This document shows positions 44,059 through 52,293 of a stretch of DNA of 64,000 bases, one piece after another (the stretch's first letter is position 1; each line of letters begins with the position of its first letter). The DNA comes from Nioella aestuarii (GTDB taxonomy: Bacteria; Pseudomonadota; Alphaproteobacteria; Rhodobacterales; Rhodobacteraceae): the NCBI RefSeq assembly GCF_050896395.1, contig NZ_JBPBBA010000007.1:68747-132746 (forward strand), in the 5' to 3' direction. The position numbers were made by a program, and so were the translations under genes. The notes under the pieces were generated by a model. The model did no database searches and had not been told where the DNA came from. It saw nothing but the letters and a program-made list of their open reading frames with translations.

Positions 44059-44346
44059 ATGTCTGACCTGACCCTGTCCCCGGCATCCCATGTCACCCTG
44101 TCGCCAGTCCGAGAGGCTGAGTTGCGGCAAGTGGCAGTCGAGCTTGAATCGTCATTTCTGGCCGAAATGCTGCGCCACGGCGGCCTTGGCACCCCACGCG
44201 ATAGCTTTGGCGGGGGGCACGGGGAAGATCAGTTCGCTTCGTTCTTGAGAACCGAGCAGGCGCGGGCGATGGCGGCGAGCGGCGGAATTGGCCTGGCAGA
44301 ATCGCTGTTCAATGCCTTGGCCGCGCGGGACGGAGCAGCGCAGTGA
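44059..44346 (+). CDS. Rod-binding protein, FlgJ N-terminal domain only
   Basis: 95 residues matching the N-terminal rod-binding half of FlgJ: LESSFLAEMLRHGGLG, a glycine-rich loop, then EDQFASFLRTEQARAMAASG and IGLAESLFNAL. It lacks the muramidase domain of enterobacterial FlgJ, as is usual in alphaproteobacteria. It helps assemble the flagellar rod. The ATG at 44059 is preferred: GGAG lies upstream and homology begins just after. Its stop overlaps the GTG of the next gene. Confidence 0.8.
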   Translation: MSDLTLSPASHVTLSPVREAELRQVAVELESSFLAEMLRHGGLGTPRDSFGGGHGEDQFASFLRTEQARAMAASGGIGLAESLFNALAARDGAAQ

Positions 44347-44699
44347 TTTGGGGGCAAAGTGACAGGCTGGTGGCGGCAGACAGGGCGCTGTCTGGTGTGG
44401 AGACGCTGCTGCGTTCGGGCCGTTTCATTGATCTGCCAGAGACGGTGTCGGCGATGGAACGGGCGATGCAAGGCTTGCAGGGCTCCGGTCTCGATGGCCT
44501 GGCCGCCAGCCGGCTGTCTGACCTGCGGGCCCTACGCGCGCGCGCTGCAAACGTGGGTGAATTACTGCGTGCCGTGCTGTCGGGTATGCGCGATGCCCGC
44601 GCCAGCCTTGCAACGCCGAGCGGCTTTTCCAGCTACGATGCATCGGGTCGCAGTGGTCATATCGGGTCTGAGAACACCCGGTTTGAACGGCGTCGCTAA
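44343..44699 (+). CDS. Small helical protein, probably FlgN-like flagellar chaperone
   Basis: 118 residues, mostly helical, without a signal peptide or membrane segment. The pattern of a long N-terminal helix (DRLVAADRALSGVETLLRSG) and a C-terminal tail ending ENTRFERRR, together with its size and position behind the FlgJ-like gene, resembles the FlgN-type chaperones of hook-associated proteins. No single motif proves this. The GTG start overlaps the preceding stop (GTGA). Confidence 0.55.
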   Translation: MIWGQSDRLVAADRALSGVETLLRSGRFIDLPETVSAMERAMQGLQGSGLDGLAASRLSDLRALRARAANVGELLRAVLSGMRDARASLATPSGFSSYDASGRSGHIGSENTRFERRR

Positions 44700-44801
44700 C
44701 CTGTGGGATTTCATTAAAATTCGCCGGAAAAACCTTGCGATATTAGGAGCTTGTTAGAGCTTTCACGCAATGGTTCCCCTGCACCGTACTGGGTGGCGTG
44801 T

Positions 44802-44891
44802 CGGGTCATGAGAACCCGCCGCAGGCGTCAGAAGGACGTTTTGGGCTGACCTGCGAAGGCAGGTCTGAAACGGGCGCGGAATCCAGGCGCC
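44802..44891 (+). other. Stretch of consecutive hairpins between FlgN-like gene and motB remnant
   Basis: The 347-base gap 44700-45046 has no intact gene. Within it, CGGGT/ACCCG (44802-44818) forms one hairpin. GACCTGC/GCAGGTC around a GAAG loop (44848-44865) is enclosed by CGTTT/AAACG (44837-44872) and forms a second. GGCGC/GCGCC (44873-44891) forms a third. A purine-rich GAGGAAGG (44901-44908) and an ATG (44916) follow, as in a 5' leader. The 44-codon frame from that ATG is antisense to the motB remnant and is probably not a gene. It may be the leader of a flagellar gene lost by deletion. Confidence 0.4.
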
Positions 44892-44917
44892 GATCTAACT
44901 GAGGAAGGGCACACTAT

Positions 44918-45010
44918 GGCCACCTTCCACGCACCCCCATGGTGGCCATCGTCGCCGACAACCTTTCTCTTTTTGATGATGATCGGGCGCAACTCGTTTT
45001 GCGCGGCCAT
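44918..45010 (-). pseudogene. motB: motB remnant, first 31 codons only
   Basis: On the minus strand an ATG at 45010 starts a frame with the conserved MotB N-terminus: RPIIIKKRKVVGDDGHHGGA followed by WKVA. In intact MotB this is followed by YADFVTAMMAFFLLMW, the membrane segment with the proton-binding Asp; here the sequence changes completely after WKVA at 44918, and the frame runs on into unrelated DNA. The peptidoglycan-binding domain is absent, so the gene cannot work. It lies 36 bases downstream of the LysR gene. Confidence 0.75.
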
Positions 45011-45046
45011 GGCCAACCTCACCCAATTTTGGCGTTGGCGGGCAGA

Positions 45047-45967
45047 CTAATCAGCGTCGATGAAGGAAGGCTTAACCGGGGGCAGACCAGCTTCTGACAG
45101 AATCCAGTCGCAGGTTCTGCGGGCTTCTGGTGTCAGCGGAACAGCGCGGCGGGTCAGCAAGTGAAAGGCCCGCTCGGGGTGCAGCATCTGGGCAAAGGGC
45201 TGTACCAAGGTGCCGCTGTCGATATCGGGCTGAACGAAGGGAAACACGCCAAGCGTCACGCCAAGCCCATCTTTGGCCGCCTGCAAGACCACGTTGGAAT
45301 CGGTGATTACGGTTTCCTCGGCAAAGGTCAGCGCCCGCGCGTCAGTCAGCGCCAGCCAGGCTGTCCATTCAGACCGGTCGTGTTGGTGGATGACAGGAAA
45401 GCGGGCCAGGTCGGCCGGGTCGGATAGCCCGCCCTTTTCCCGCAGCAGGGCCGGGCTTGCCACCGGGCTATAGCTGATCTCGATCAGCTTGCGCGCGTTC
45501 AGGCCCGACCAGGTTCCAGTACCCCAGTCGATGGCGATCTGTGTCGTCATATCCGCGTCGCTGGTGATCCGGGGACCATGATGCAACCGAAGGTCGATAT
45601 CAGGGTGCAGCCTGCGAAAACGTCCAAGCCGGGGAATCAGCCAGCGCGCGCCGAAAATAGGCCCTACTGCCAGTGTGACCCATTTGCGCGGGGTGGCGAT
45701 GTGGGTCGCGACCTCCGCCCGGATGTCATCGAACGCGCGGCTGACAACCTGCGCAAGCGAGCGACCTGCATCGGTCAATGCCACGGCACGGGTTTTGCGG
45801 ATGAACAGCTGACAGCCCCAGTCCCTTTCCAGCTGGCGGATCTGGTTGCTGATGGTCGTTGCGCTAACGCACAGCTCTGCCGCGGCGTCCTTGAAACTGA
45901 GCAGCCGTGCCGCCGCCTCGAAGCTGCGCAGGGCGGTCAGGGGCAGGTGTCTGTTCGGAAGTGTCAT
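45047..45967 (-). CDS. LysR-family transcriptional regulator (GcvA-like)
   Basis: 306 residues. The helix-turn-helix is AALRSFEAAARLLSFKDAAA followed by ELCVSATTISNQIRQLE, with the LPLTALRSFE start typical of the GcvA branch. The effector domain contains VTLAVGPIFGARWLIPRLGR. It is transcribed divergently from the second MttB gene across 124 bases and is the likely regulator of that operon, with a methylated amine or its product as ligand. A small palindrome lies in the shared gap. Confidence 0.88.
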   Translation of the reverse strand: MTLPNRHLPLTALRSFEAAARLLSFKDAAAELCVSATTISNQIRQLERDWGCQLFIRKTRAVALTDAGRSLAQVVSRAFDDIRAEVATHIATPRKWVTLAVGPIFGARWLIPRLGRFRRLHPDIDLRLHHGPRITSDADMTTQIAIDWGTGTWSGLNARKLIEISYSPVASPALLREKGGLSDPADLARFPVIHQHDRSEWTAWLALTDARALTFAEETVITDSNVVLQAAKDGLGVTLGVFPFVQPDIDSGTLVQPFAQMLHPERAFHLLTRRAVPLTPEARRTCDWILSEAGLPPVKPSFIDAD

Positions 45968-45992
45968 GTGCTGGATCGTGCCCGGATATGGG

Positions 45993-46006
45993 TAAAGATT
46001 TCTTTA
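45993..46006. promoter_or_regulatory. TAAAGA-TT-TCTTTA palindrome between lysR and mttB-like gene
   Basis: A 14-base perfect inverted repeat with a two-base centre lies in the 124-base divergent gap, 26 bases from the LysR start and 86 from the MttB-family start. It is not the usual T-N11-A box but has the dyad symmetry expected of a LysR site. The spacing from lysR would allow autorepression. Confidence 0.45.
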
Positions 46007-46091
46007 TGCATAGAGGTCGGAATAGTCGCTTGTCCAACCCTCCTGGTTTGGAAATGATCGCAGAAGGAAGCGGGATCGAAAGGCTGCCGAT

Positions 46092-47636
46092 ATGGCACAA
46101 CCGGGCGCAAGGCGCAGGGGACGACGGCGGGGCGGTGACGAAGGCGAGGGCACCGGGCGCGCGGCCGCGCCGCTTAACCGGCTGACTGGCGGGCGACTGA
46201 ACCCACTGGATGCGGATGCGATCACCCAGATCGACGCGGCAGCCCGCGCAATCCTGGCAGAGATCGGCATGGCAGCGCCGCCAGAGGACGTTGTTGGGCT
46301 GGTCACTGCGGCGGGGGGCGACCTGTCATCGGAAGGACGGCTTTTGTTCCCCCGCGATTTGCAGGACAGCGCGCTGGCCGGGATCGGCCGAGAGGTAGCG
46401 CTTTGCGGGCGTAGACCGGGCCTGGATCTGCATCTGGCGGGCCGAAAGGTGCATGTGGGCACGGGCGGGGCGTCGCCGCAGATGGTGGATCTGCATAGCG
46501 GAGCCTACCGCCCTTCGACCCTGGCGGATCTCTACGATGCTGCGCGGCTGGTGGATGTGCTGGATAATATACATTTCTTCGCGCGTCCGGTCGTGGCCCG
46601 CGATATGGACAGTGACCTGCTGCTGGAGATCAACACCGCGTATGCAGCGCTTGCGGGGACCGCGAAACATGTGGTGGTCAGCGCCTCCAGCCCAGAGGCG
46701 GTGCGCGCGATTGCCGATTTGTGCTTTGCCATTGCAGGCAGCGCCGACGCTTTCCGCGACCGACCGTTCCTGTCCTTGACCATCAACCACGTCGTGCCAC
46801 CCTTGCGCTTTTCGGCAGAGGCTTGCGACGTGATGATCGAAGCCGCCCGACTTGGCCTTCCCATGCAGTGCAATACCTTCGGTCAGCTTGGGGCCTCGAG
46901 CCCTGTGACCATCGCGGGCTGCGTGGCGCAAACGATCGCGGAAACGCTGGCGGGGGTGATCGTGGCGTGGCTTGCGAACCCGCAGGCGCGTATCATCTTT
47001 GGGCCCCGCCCAATGGTCACCGATCTGCGCACCGGTGGCATGGCAGGCGGTTGCGGGGAACAGGCGCTGCTGACAGCCGTCGCCGTGCGCATGGCGCAAC
47101 ATTACGGATTGCCCAATTCCACCATCGCAGGGGCAACGGACAGCAAGGTGCCGGACGGGCAGGCGGGATTTGAGAAGTCGCTGACAGTGTCCATGGCGGC
47201 GCAGACCGGGTCAAACATGATCACCCAGGCCGCCGGTGCGCTGGCCGGGCTGATGGCCTGTTCGTTGGAGGCTTATGTAATCGACAACGATATGCTCGGG
47301 GTGATCCTGCGGTCGCTAGCCCCGATCGAGCTGGATGACACCGCCCTTTCGGTGGCTGCCATCGCCGAGGTCGCACGAGGCGAAGGGCACTTTCTAGGCC
47401 AGCCCGAGACCTACCAGCGGATGCAGAGCGATTTCCTCTACCCGGACGTGTCTGACCGGCGCAGCCCCGAGGATTGGGCCATCGCAGGATCGCCGGATAT
47501 CCGCAATGCCGCCAAAGCCCGCGCGCAAGACACCCTTGCCACGCATTATCCAAACTATATCCCTGAAGATATCGACGCGGATCTGCGCGACCGCTTCGAT
47601 ATCCGACTGCCGAAAACCTGTATGAGGCCCTCATGA
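46092..47636 (+). CDS. Trimethylamine methyltransferase (MttB) family protein, second copy
   Basis: 514 residues, the same length as the copy at 14019 and clearly related (LDNIHFFARPVVARDMDS, GTAKHVVVSASSP, STIAGATDSKVPDGQAG). The frame has no internal TAG, so no pyrrolysine. The N-terminus is Arg-rich (ARRRGRRRGG). The two copies are diverged over their whole length and so probably have different substrates. It is the first gene of an operon with an NAD(P)-dependent dehydrogenase and a fumarylacetoacetase-like hydrolase, all overlapping by 4 bases. No corrinoid protein is nearby. Confidence 0.85.
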   Translation: MAQPGARRRGRRRGGDEGEGTGRAAAPLNRLTGGRLNPLDADAITQIDAAARAILAEIGMAAPPEDVVGLVTAAGGDLSSEGRLLFPRDLQDSALAGIGREVALCGRRPGLDLHLAGRKVHVGTGGASPQMVDLHSGAYRPSTLADLYDAARLVDVLDNIHFFARPVVARDMDSDLLLEINTAYAALAGTAKHVVVSASSPEAVRAIADLCFAIAGSADAFRDRPFLSLTINHVVPPLRFSAEACDVMIEAARLGLPMQCNTFGQLGASSPVTIAGCVAQTIAETLAGVIVAWLANPQARIIFGPRPMVTDLRTGGMAGGCGEQALLTAVAVRMAQHYGLPNSTIAGATDSKVPDGQAGFEKSLTVSMAAQTGSNMITQAAGALAGLMACSLEAYVIDNDMLGVILRSLAPIELDDTALSVAAIAEVARGEGHFLGQPETYQRMQSDFLYPDVSDRRSPEDWAIAGSPDIRNAAKARAQDTLATHYPNYIPEDIDADLRDRFDIRLPKTCMRPS

Positions 47637-48568
47637 AAATCGCCGTTTTTGGAGTTGGGGCCATGGGCTCGGTCTATGCCGGTCTATTGGCCGATTCAGG
47701 GCACGAGGTCTGGGCGGTGGACCCTTGGCAGGCCCATCTGGACGCCATCGCCACCAAGGGCTTGCGTGTGGAAGGAGCCAGTGGTGATCGGGTTGTTACG
47801 ACGATCCGCACCGCCGCTGATCCGAGCGATCTGCCGCTGGTCGATCTGGCAATCATCGCCACCAAGGCTGCCGCCGTCGGGGATGCGGCTCGGGCGCTGA
47901 CCGGGTGCATTGGCCCCGAAACCCTGATCCTGACCATCCAGAACGGGCTTGGCGCGGGCGAACGGATTGGGCAGCACATGGACACGGCCAACGTGATCCT
48001 TGGCGTGGCGGACGGGTTCGGGGCCTCGATGAAAGGGCCCGGTCACGCGCATCACAATGCCATGAAGCTGATCCGCATCGGCGAGATGGGCGGTGGCATG
48101 ACCGACCGGCTGGAGCGTCTGGCAGAGCTCTGGCAGGGGGCGGGATTCAACGTGAAAGCTTTTGCCGACATCAATCAGCTGATCTGGGAAAAGTTCCTGT
48201 GCAATGTCACCCTGTCTGCTCCGTGCACGGTGATCGGTTGCACCGTGGGCGAGCTGATGGCAGACACCGACACCCGCGCCATGGCACTGGCCTGTATGCG
48301 AGAGGCATTTGCCATAGCTCAGCACAAAGGCATCGCCTTTTCCTTCGATGACCCCGAGGCCTATGTCACCGCCTTTGCGGCCCAGATGCCCAATGCGCGG
48401 CCCTCGATGCTGCTGGACCATATGGCCAAGCGCCCATCAGAGATCGACGCGATCAACGGGATGGTACCGGTTCTGGGGGCCGAGATTGGCCTGCCCACAC
48501 CCTACAACCAGACCCTCAGCACAATCGTGCGCGCGCGTGAAGCGGCTTTCGGAAAGGACAAGGCATGA
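47633..48568 (+). CDS. 2-Dehydropantoate 2-reductase-family (PanE/ApbA) dehydrogenase
   Basis: 311 residues. The N-terminal Rossmann motif is AVFGVGAMGSVYAGLLADSG; LTIQNGLGAGERI and the C-terminal NVTLSAPCTVIGCTVGEL with the catalytic Lys in LIWEKFLCNV are typical of ketopantoate reductases. In a catabolic operon with an MttB-type enzyme it is more likely to oxidise a hydroxy acid left after demethylation than to make pantoate. The ATG overlaps the stop of the preceding gene and its own stop overlaps the next ATG. Confidence 0.85.
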   Translation: MKIAVFGVGAMGSVYAGLLADSGHEVWAVDPWQAHLDAIATKGLRVEGASGDRVVTTIRTAADPSDLPLVDLAIIATKAAAVGDAARALTGCIGPETLILTIQNGLGAGERIGQHMDTANVILGVADGFGASMKGPGHAHHNAMKLIRIGEMGGGMTDRLERLAELWQGAGFNVKAFADINQLIWEKFLCNVTLSAPCTVIGCTVGELMADTDTRAMALACMREAFAIAQHKGIAFSFDDPEAYVTAFAAQMPNARPSMLLDHMAKRPSEIDAINGMVPVLGAEIGLPTPYNQTLSTIVRAREAAFGKDKA

Positions 48569-49422
48569 AACTGGCACGGTGGCGCGCGGACGGGGAGGAT
48601 GCCTACGGTCTGATTGAAGGTGATATGGCATATTCAGTCAGCGATCTGTTCAGGGCACGATTCCATGATCTGAAAGACGTGCTGGCCGCGGACGCGATCT
48701 CTGACCTGCGGGCCGATGCTATGACCAGCCAACCTGTGCCGTGTGATGACATCACCTGGCGCTTACCGATCCAACGGGGGGCAAGGGTGATCTGCGTCGG
48801 CATCAACTACCCAAAGCGCTATCCGCTGGATCAAAGCGTGACCCGGCCCGATAACATCATCCTCTTTGCCAAGCTCGACGGAACCCTTGTGCCGCATGAC
48901 GCTCCGCTGGAAATACCCGTGGGCGAGGCCGCCGACAGCTTTGACTACGAAGGTGAGATCGGAGTCATGATTGGCCGCACTGCCCGCCATATCAGCGCCG
49001 CGGATGCCCATGCTCATATTGCCGGGTATACCGTGGTCAATGACGGTTCTGTCCGGGACTGGCAGCGCCATTCAGTGCACGCGGGCAAGAATTTCGCCGC
49101 CTCGGGAGGCTGCGGTCCCTGGATCACAACAGCAGATGAAATTGACGAAGCAGAAAAGCTGATACTGACGACGCGATTGAACGGTCAGGTCGTTCAGCAC
49201 GCCTCGGCTAGCGAGATGTATTTCTCTATCTCGCAGGTGGTGTCCTACATCTCTCACATGATACCGCTTGTCCCCGGCGACCTGATTGCCATGGGATCGC
49301 CCGATGGCACGGGCGGCAGCCGCACGCCGCCGCGTTTCCTGAAAGAAGGGGATGTGTTGGAGATCGAGCTGTCCGGGGTCGGGTTGCTGAGGAACCGCGT
49401 GGGCCCGGCCGGGCCGCGCTAG
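48565..49422 (+). CDS. Fumarylacetoacetate hydrolase-family protein
   Basis: 285 residues. The FAH domain covers about 70-280: ICVGINYPKRYPLD starts it, the metal-binding acidic residues are in FDYEGEIGVMIG, followed by GYTVVNDGSVRDWQ, GPWIT and GDLIAMGSPDGTGGSRTPPRFL. Family members hydrolyse or decarboxylate 3-oxo acids, acylpyruvates or hydroxymuconates with Mg or Mn. Together with the dehydrogenase before it, it would cleave an oxo acid product. It shares its stop CTAG with the convergent acyltransferase gene. Confidence 0.87.
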   Translation: MKLARWRADGEDAYGLIEGDMAYSVSDLFRARFHDLKDVLAADAISDLRADAMTSQPVPCDDITWRLPIQRGARVICVGINYPKRYPLDQSVTRPDNIILFAKLDGTLVPHDAPLEIPVGEAADSFDYEGEIGVMIGRTARHISAADAHAHIAGYTVVNDGSVRDWQRHSVHAGKNFAASGGCGPWITTADEIDEAEKLILTTRLNGQVVQHASASEMYFSISQVVSYISHMIPLVPGDLIAMGSPDGTGGSRTPPRFLKEGDVLEIELSGVGLLRNRVGPAGPR

Positions 49423-50852
49423 GTGTTCAACTGCTCGCGATAGGCGGCGTATTCTTGGGACAGTGTCGATAGCTCTGCCTGAATCCGGGCGCGCTGTGTA
49501 GTCAGCTGTTTGGCTGTTTGAGAACGCCCCCCAAGCAACACGCGCGCGCGTGCCTCTCCCAGGAACACCGCGATGTTATCGAGAAAGGTCAGGGTGGGGC
49601 GACCTGTACCCAAGGCGATCAAAATGATCGCAATCCCGCAGGTCCAGCCAACCGCCGCCCCCCAAATCGATGCCGACAGAACGCCAGCAATCAGACCCGT
49701 CAAAACCCAGAACATCGGGTAGACAAAAATACCCGCGAAGATCGACCACGTGGACCGCTTGTCCAGATCCTTACGGCGGCTGAGGCTGCGCAGCACCCAG
49801 AAGGGCAAAAGGTTCAGCGCCAGACCGACCAGAGCCACCGGAGCCAAAAGCGCGGTCTTCGCGATGGTCCTTTTTCGACCTTTGCGCGCCGGTCCACCCG
49901 CAGACGCAACCCCATGCGCAATCTGATCGTCACGCAGCCCTGACCTGCGCAGCGCCCTGTCGTAGTCGGAAATCTGCCGGCGCAGTGCCTCGGTTCGCGC
50001 GGGCTGCATTTTCTGCACCCAGAGATAGCCGTCATGAATGCCGCGCCGCCTCTCCGCGATGTCAAAAAGAGCCTCCGCGCGGGCGGGGTCGGGTTCAGTG
50101 TTGCCGATCATTTCTGCGGCGCGCGCGACCAGCCGGGCCTCTTCCCAGCTTTCATGACCAGGGGTCATTGCATCAAGGCGGTCATGCAAGCGACTGGTCA
50201 GCGCCCTGACCGCCGTCACCCGATCCTGACGACTGTCAGAGCGGAAGGCCGCAATCTCCTCGGTGGTCATCTGGGCCGGATCTCCGATTTCAAGCAGAGC
50301 ACGGGACCGGACGCGGTGTTTGGCCTCGAATGTCAGGCAGACCGGCACGATCACCAGACCGGAAGTGCCGCGGCGGGTCTCGGTTTCCAATGCGATCCGG
50401 GCAGCACCAGTTTTCAAGGGCAGAATGCGGGGATTGTTGTGGCTGATGCCCTCAGGAAAAATGGCCAGCACTCCGCCTGCTTCCAACAGGTCCGAGGCGC
50501 TTGAAAAGCTGTCGGCAAGCGATCCCATATGCGCGCGCCCATCCTGCCGGCGGAAAAGCGGTACAACCCCGGCGGCGTTCAGAAAAGGGCGCAGCGGGCG
50601 GTAATCCCAGACAGTGCTGGCCCCCAGAAACCGCGGCATCCGGGGCAGAAAGGCCGTGAGGACCGCGCCATCCACGAGGCTGTTGGAATGGTTTGCCAGA
50701 ACAATCACCGGCTGATCTGTCGGGAATCGGTCCGCTCCGACAACTTCGATACGTCTGTAGAAGGCATCCAGTGTCAAACGCCCCAGCCATCGCAGAAAGC
50801 GGTCTGTCAGCGGGCGTGCACGCGCCCCGCCTGGACGTGGTTCGGCAATCAT
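49419..50852 (-). CDS. PlsC-domain glycerolipid acyltransferase, large membrane form
   Basis: 477 residues. The acyltransferase domain covers about 15-230. Block I reads NHSNSLVDG, an H-x5-D spacing as in the GPAT/Gpt2-like branch in place of the H-x4-D of ordinary PlsC; block III is IFPEGISHNN. Two or three membrane segments lie at about 330-420, followed by a helical C-terminus. It should acylate glycerol-3-phosphate, lysophosphatidate or another lysolipid. It is on the same strand as the MFS gene upstream but separated by a hairpin. Confidence 0.8.
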   Translation of the reverse strand: MIAEPRPGGARARPLTDRFLRWLGRLTLDAFYRRIEVVGADRFPTDQPVIVLANHSNSLVDGAVLTAFLPRMPRFLGASTVWDYRPLRPFLNAAGVVPLFRRQDGRAHMGSLADSFSSASDLLEAGGVLAIFPEGISHNNPRILPLKTGAARIALETETRRGTSGLVIVPVCLTFEAKHRVRSRALLEIGDPAQMTTEEIAAFRSDSRQDRVTAVRALTSRLHDRLDAMTPGHESWEEARLVARAAEMIGNTEPDPARAEALFDIAERRRGIHDGYLWVQKMQPARTEALRRQISDYDRALRRSGLRDDQIAHGVASAGGPARKGRKRTIAKTALLAPVALVGLALNLLPFWVLRSLSRRKDLDKRSTWSIFAGIFVYPMFWVLTGLIAGVLSASIWGAAVGWTCGIAIILIALGTGRPTLTFLDNIAVFLGEARARVLLGGRSQTAKQLTTQRARIQAELSTLSQEYAAYREQLNT

Positions 50853-50938
50853 ATCAACGGCTTCAGTTCAATTCTCGTGCGCTAACTGGGCAACGGTGCA
50901 GAAAAACTCAAAAAATCGCGTTCTTACTGCAAACCTAT

Positions 50939-50965
50939 CCCCCCTGACCAGGAGGGCAAGGGGGG
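50939..50965 (-). terminator. C6/G6 hairpin downstream of the MFS gene
   Basis: CCCCCC (50939-50944) can pair with GGGGGG (50960-50965) seven bases after the MFS stop codon; the loop itself contains a smaller CCT/AGG pair. There is no T run on the minus strand. It may end or attenuate transcription between the MFS and acyltransferase genes. Confidence 0.4.
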
Positions 50966-50971
50966 TAAAAC

Positions 50972-52234
50972 CTACCCCCGGGCCTCTCTCCCAAGCTTCA
51001 GGAAAAGCAGGGCATAGAGTCCCAACCCTCCGATTCCGACCGCAGCCATCAGAAAAGGCATCCGCAACGCCATTTCCCGGCCGATCGTCGGTTCCAGAAT
51101 GGCTACCAGTACTCCTCCCGCCAATGCACCGAGCGGCATCATCCCCCACCCGAAGAACCGATAGATGGAATTGACCCGCCCCAGGATGTCGCCCGGAATC
51201 ATCCGCTGCCGATAGGACACGGTCACCACGTTCCACAGCAACCCTGCCAGCATACTGAGAAACAGCGCCATGGCCGCCACTAGCGGCAGGGTTGTTGCCA
51301 TCATCGCCAGATAGGTCAGTGGCATGGTGGCAAGCGCCAGCAACAGGCTGTTTCGGGGCCCAAGTCGAGCGGCCAGGCTTGGGCAGGCAAGCCCACCTAC
51401 GACGCCACCCAGGGCCCCGGCGGTCAGCAGCATCCCAAAGCCGAATGCGCCAAGGCCCAGGATCTCTTGCGCGTAGAGGACGAGAATGGTGTTCGTGGCC
51501 ATGTGCAGCGCATTCAGCAGCCCCAGCATAACGGCCAGTTGCAGAATGATACGATGCGCAATGATCCAGCGGATGCCGCCCGCCATGTCGGCTACGAAAC
51601 TGCCGTGCCGCTTTGGGGGCACCCGGTTTGGAAATACGATGGACCAGACGCAGAATGCGGCCAGCCCAAAGGCCAGCGCATTGAAGGAAAACGGAACCGG
51701 CAGGGCCAAGGCGATTAGGACGCCGGCGACAGGGGGCCCGATGAACCGGCCCATGATCTGCTCAATGCTCCAGATCTGGCCATTGGCGGCTTCCAGGTCC
51801 TGTTCATCGACCAGCATCGGCAGGCAGGTCTGCGCAGTATTGTCCCGCACAACCTCTGCCGCGCCAAGGGCGAACGCCAGGACCGAGAGCATCAGGATAA
51901 GCCCCAGACTGTCGTTTTGGGTCGGCAGGGAAGGGACTGCCAGCACCAAAAGCACGAGACCGAAGGACAGCACCAGCCGGGACAGGTCGGCGCGAACCAT
52001 AAGCTTTTGACGATCGGCCCGGTCGGTCAGGACCCCCACCGGCAAAGCAAGCAGCAGCCAAGGCAGATAGGTTGAGAAGCTGACAAGTGCGATGTGGACC
52101 GGATCGCGGCTGATCAGGGTAGCAAGCCATGGGAGAGCCATCGCCGCCACGCCGTCGCCGAGATTGGCCGTGGCCGCCCCCGACAAAAGCCAGCGGAAAT
52201 TCCGATTGCGGCGAAAGAGGAACAGGTTCGACAT
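50972..52234 (-). CDS. MFS transporter (drug/siderophore exporter type)
   Basis: 420 residues with about twelve membrane segments. It starts RRNRNFRWLLSGAATANLGD and has the motif A segment GVLTDRADRQKLM between TM2 and TM3, which are typical of the enterobactin exporter EntS/MFS_3 branch. It should export a small molecule using the proton gradient; the substrate is unknown. A perfect inverted repeat lies just upstream of the start. Confidence 0.85.
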   Translation of the reverse strand: MSNLFLFRRNRNFRWLLSGAATANLGDGVAAMALPWLATLISRDPVHIALVSFSTYLPWLLLALPVGVLTDRADRQKLMVRADLSRLVLSFGLVLLVLAVPSLPTQNDSLGLILMLSVLAFALGAAEVVRDNTAQTCLPMLVDEQDLEAANGQIWSIEQIMGRFIGPPVAGVLIALALPVPFSFNALAFGLAAFCVWSIVFPNRVPPKRHGSFVADMAGGIRWIIAHRIILQLAVMLGLLNALHMATNTILVLYAQEILGLGAFGFGMLLTAGALGGVVGGLACPSLAARLGPRNSLLLALATMPLTYLAMMATTLPLVAAMALFLSMLAGLLWNVVTVSYRQRMIPGDILGRVNSIYRFFGWGMMPLGALAGGVLVAILEPTIGREMALRMPFLMAAVGIGGLGLYALLFLKLGREARG

Positions 52235-52262
52235 TGGTCACAGCCTGCCCCAGATATGAAGC

Positions 52263-52293
52263 GTGTGAAACCCGGTTCGCATGTGTTTCACAC
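52263..52293. promoter_or_regulatory. Perfect 9-bp inverted repeat upstream of the MFS gene
   Basis: GTGTGAAAC (52263-52271) and GTTTCACAC (52285-52293) are exact reverse complements with a 13-base spacer, 28 bases before the MFS start. The layout fits an operator for a dimeric repressor. The rest of the 305-base gap (52294-52539) up to xthA shows no gene or other clear signal. Confidence 0.5.

Noticed and set aside
44916..45050. 44-codon frame starting ATG GCC ACC after GAGGAAGG
   Set aside because: It is antisense to the recognisable MotB N-terminus and its protein is an unlikely mixture of Trp, Pro and Phe; the ribosome-site-like sequence probably belongs to a lost gene.
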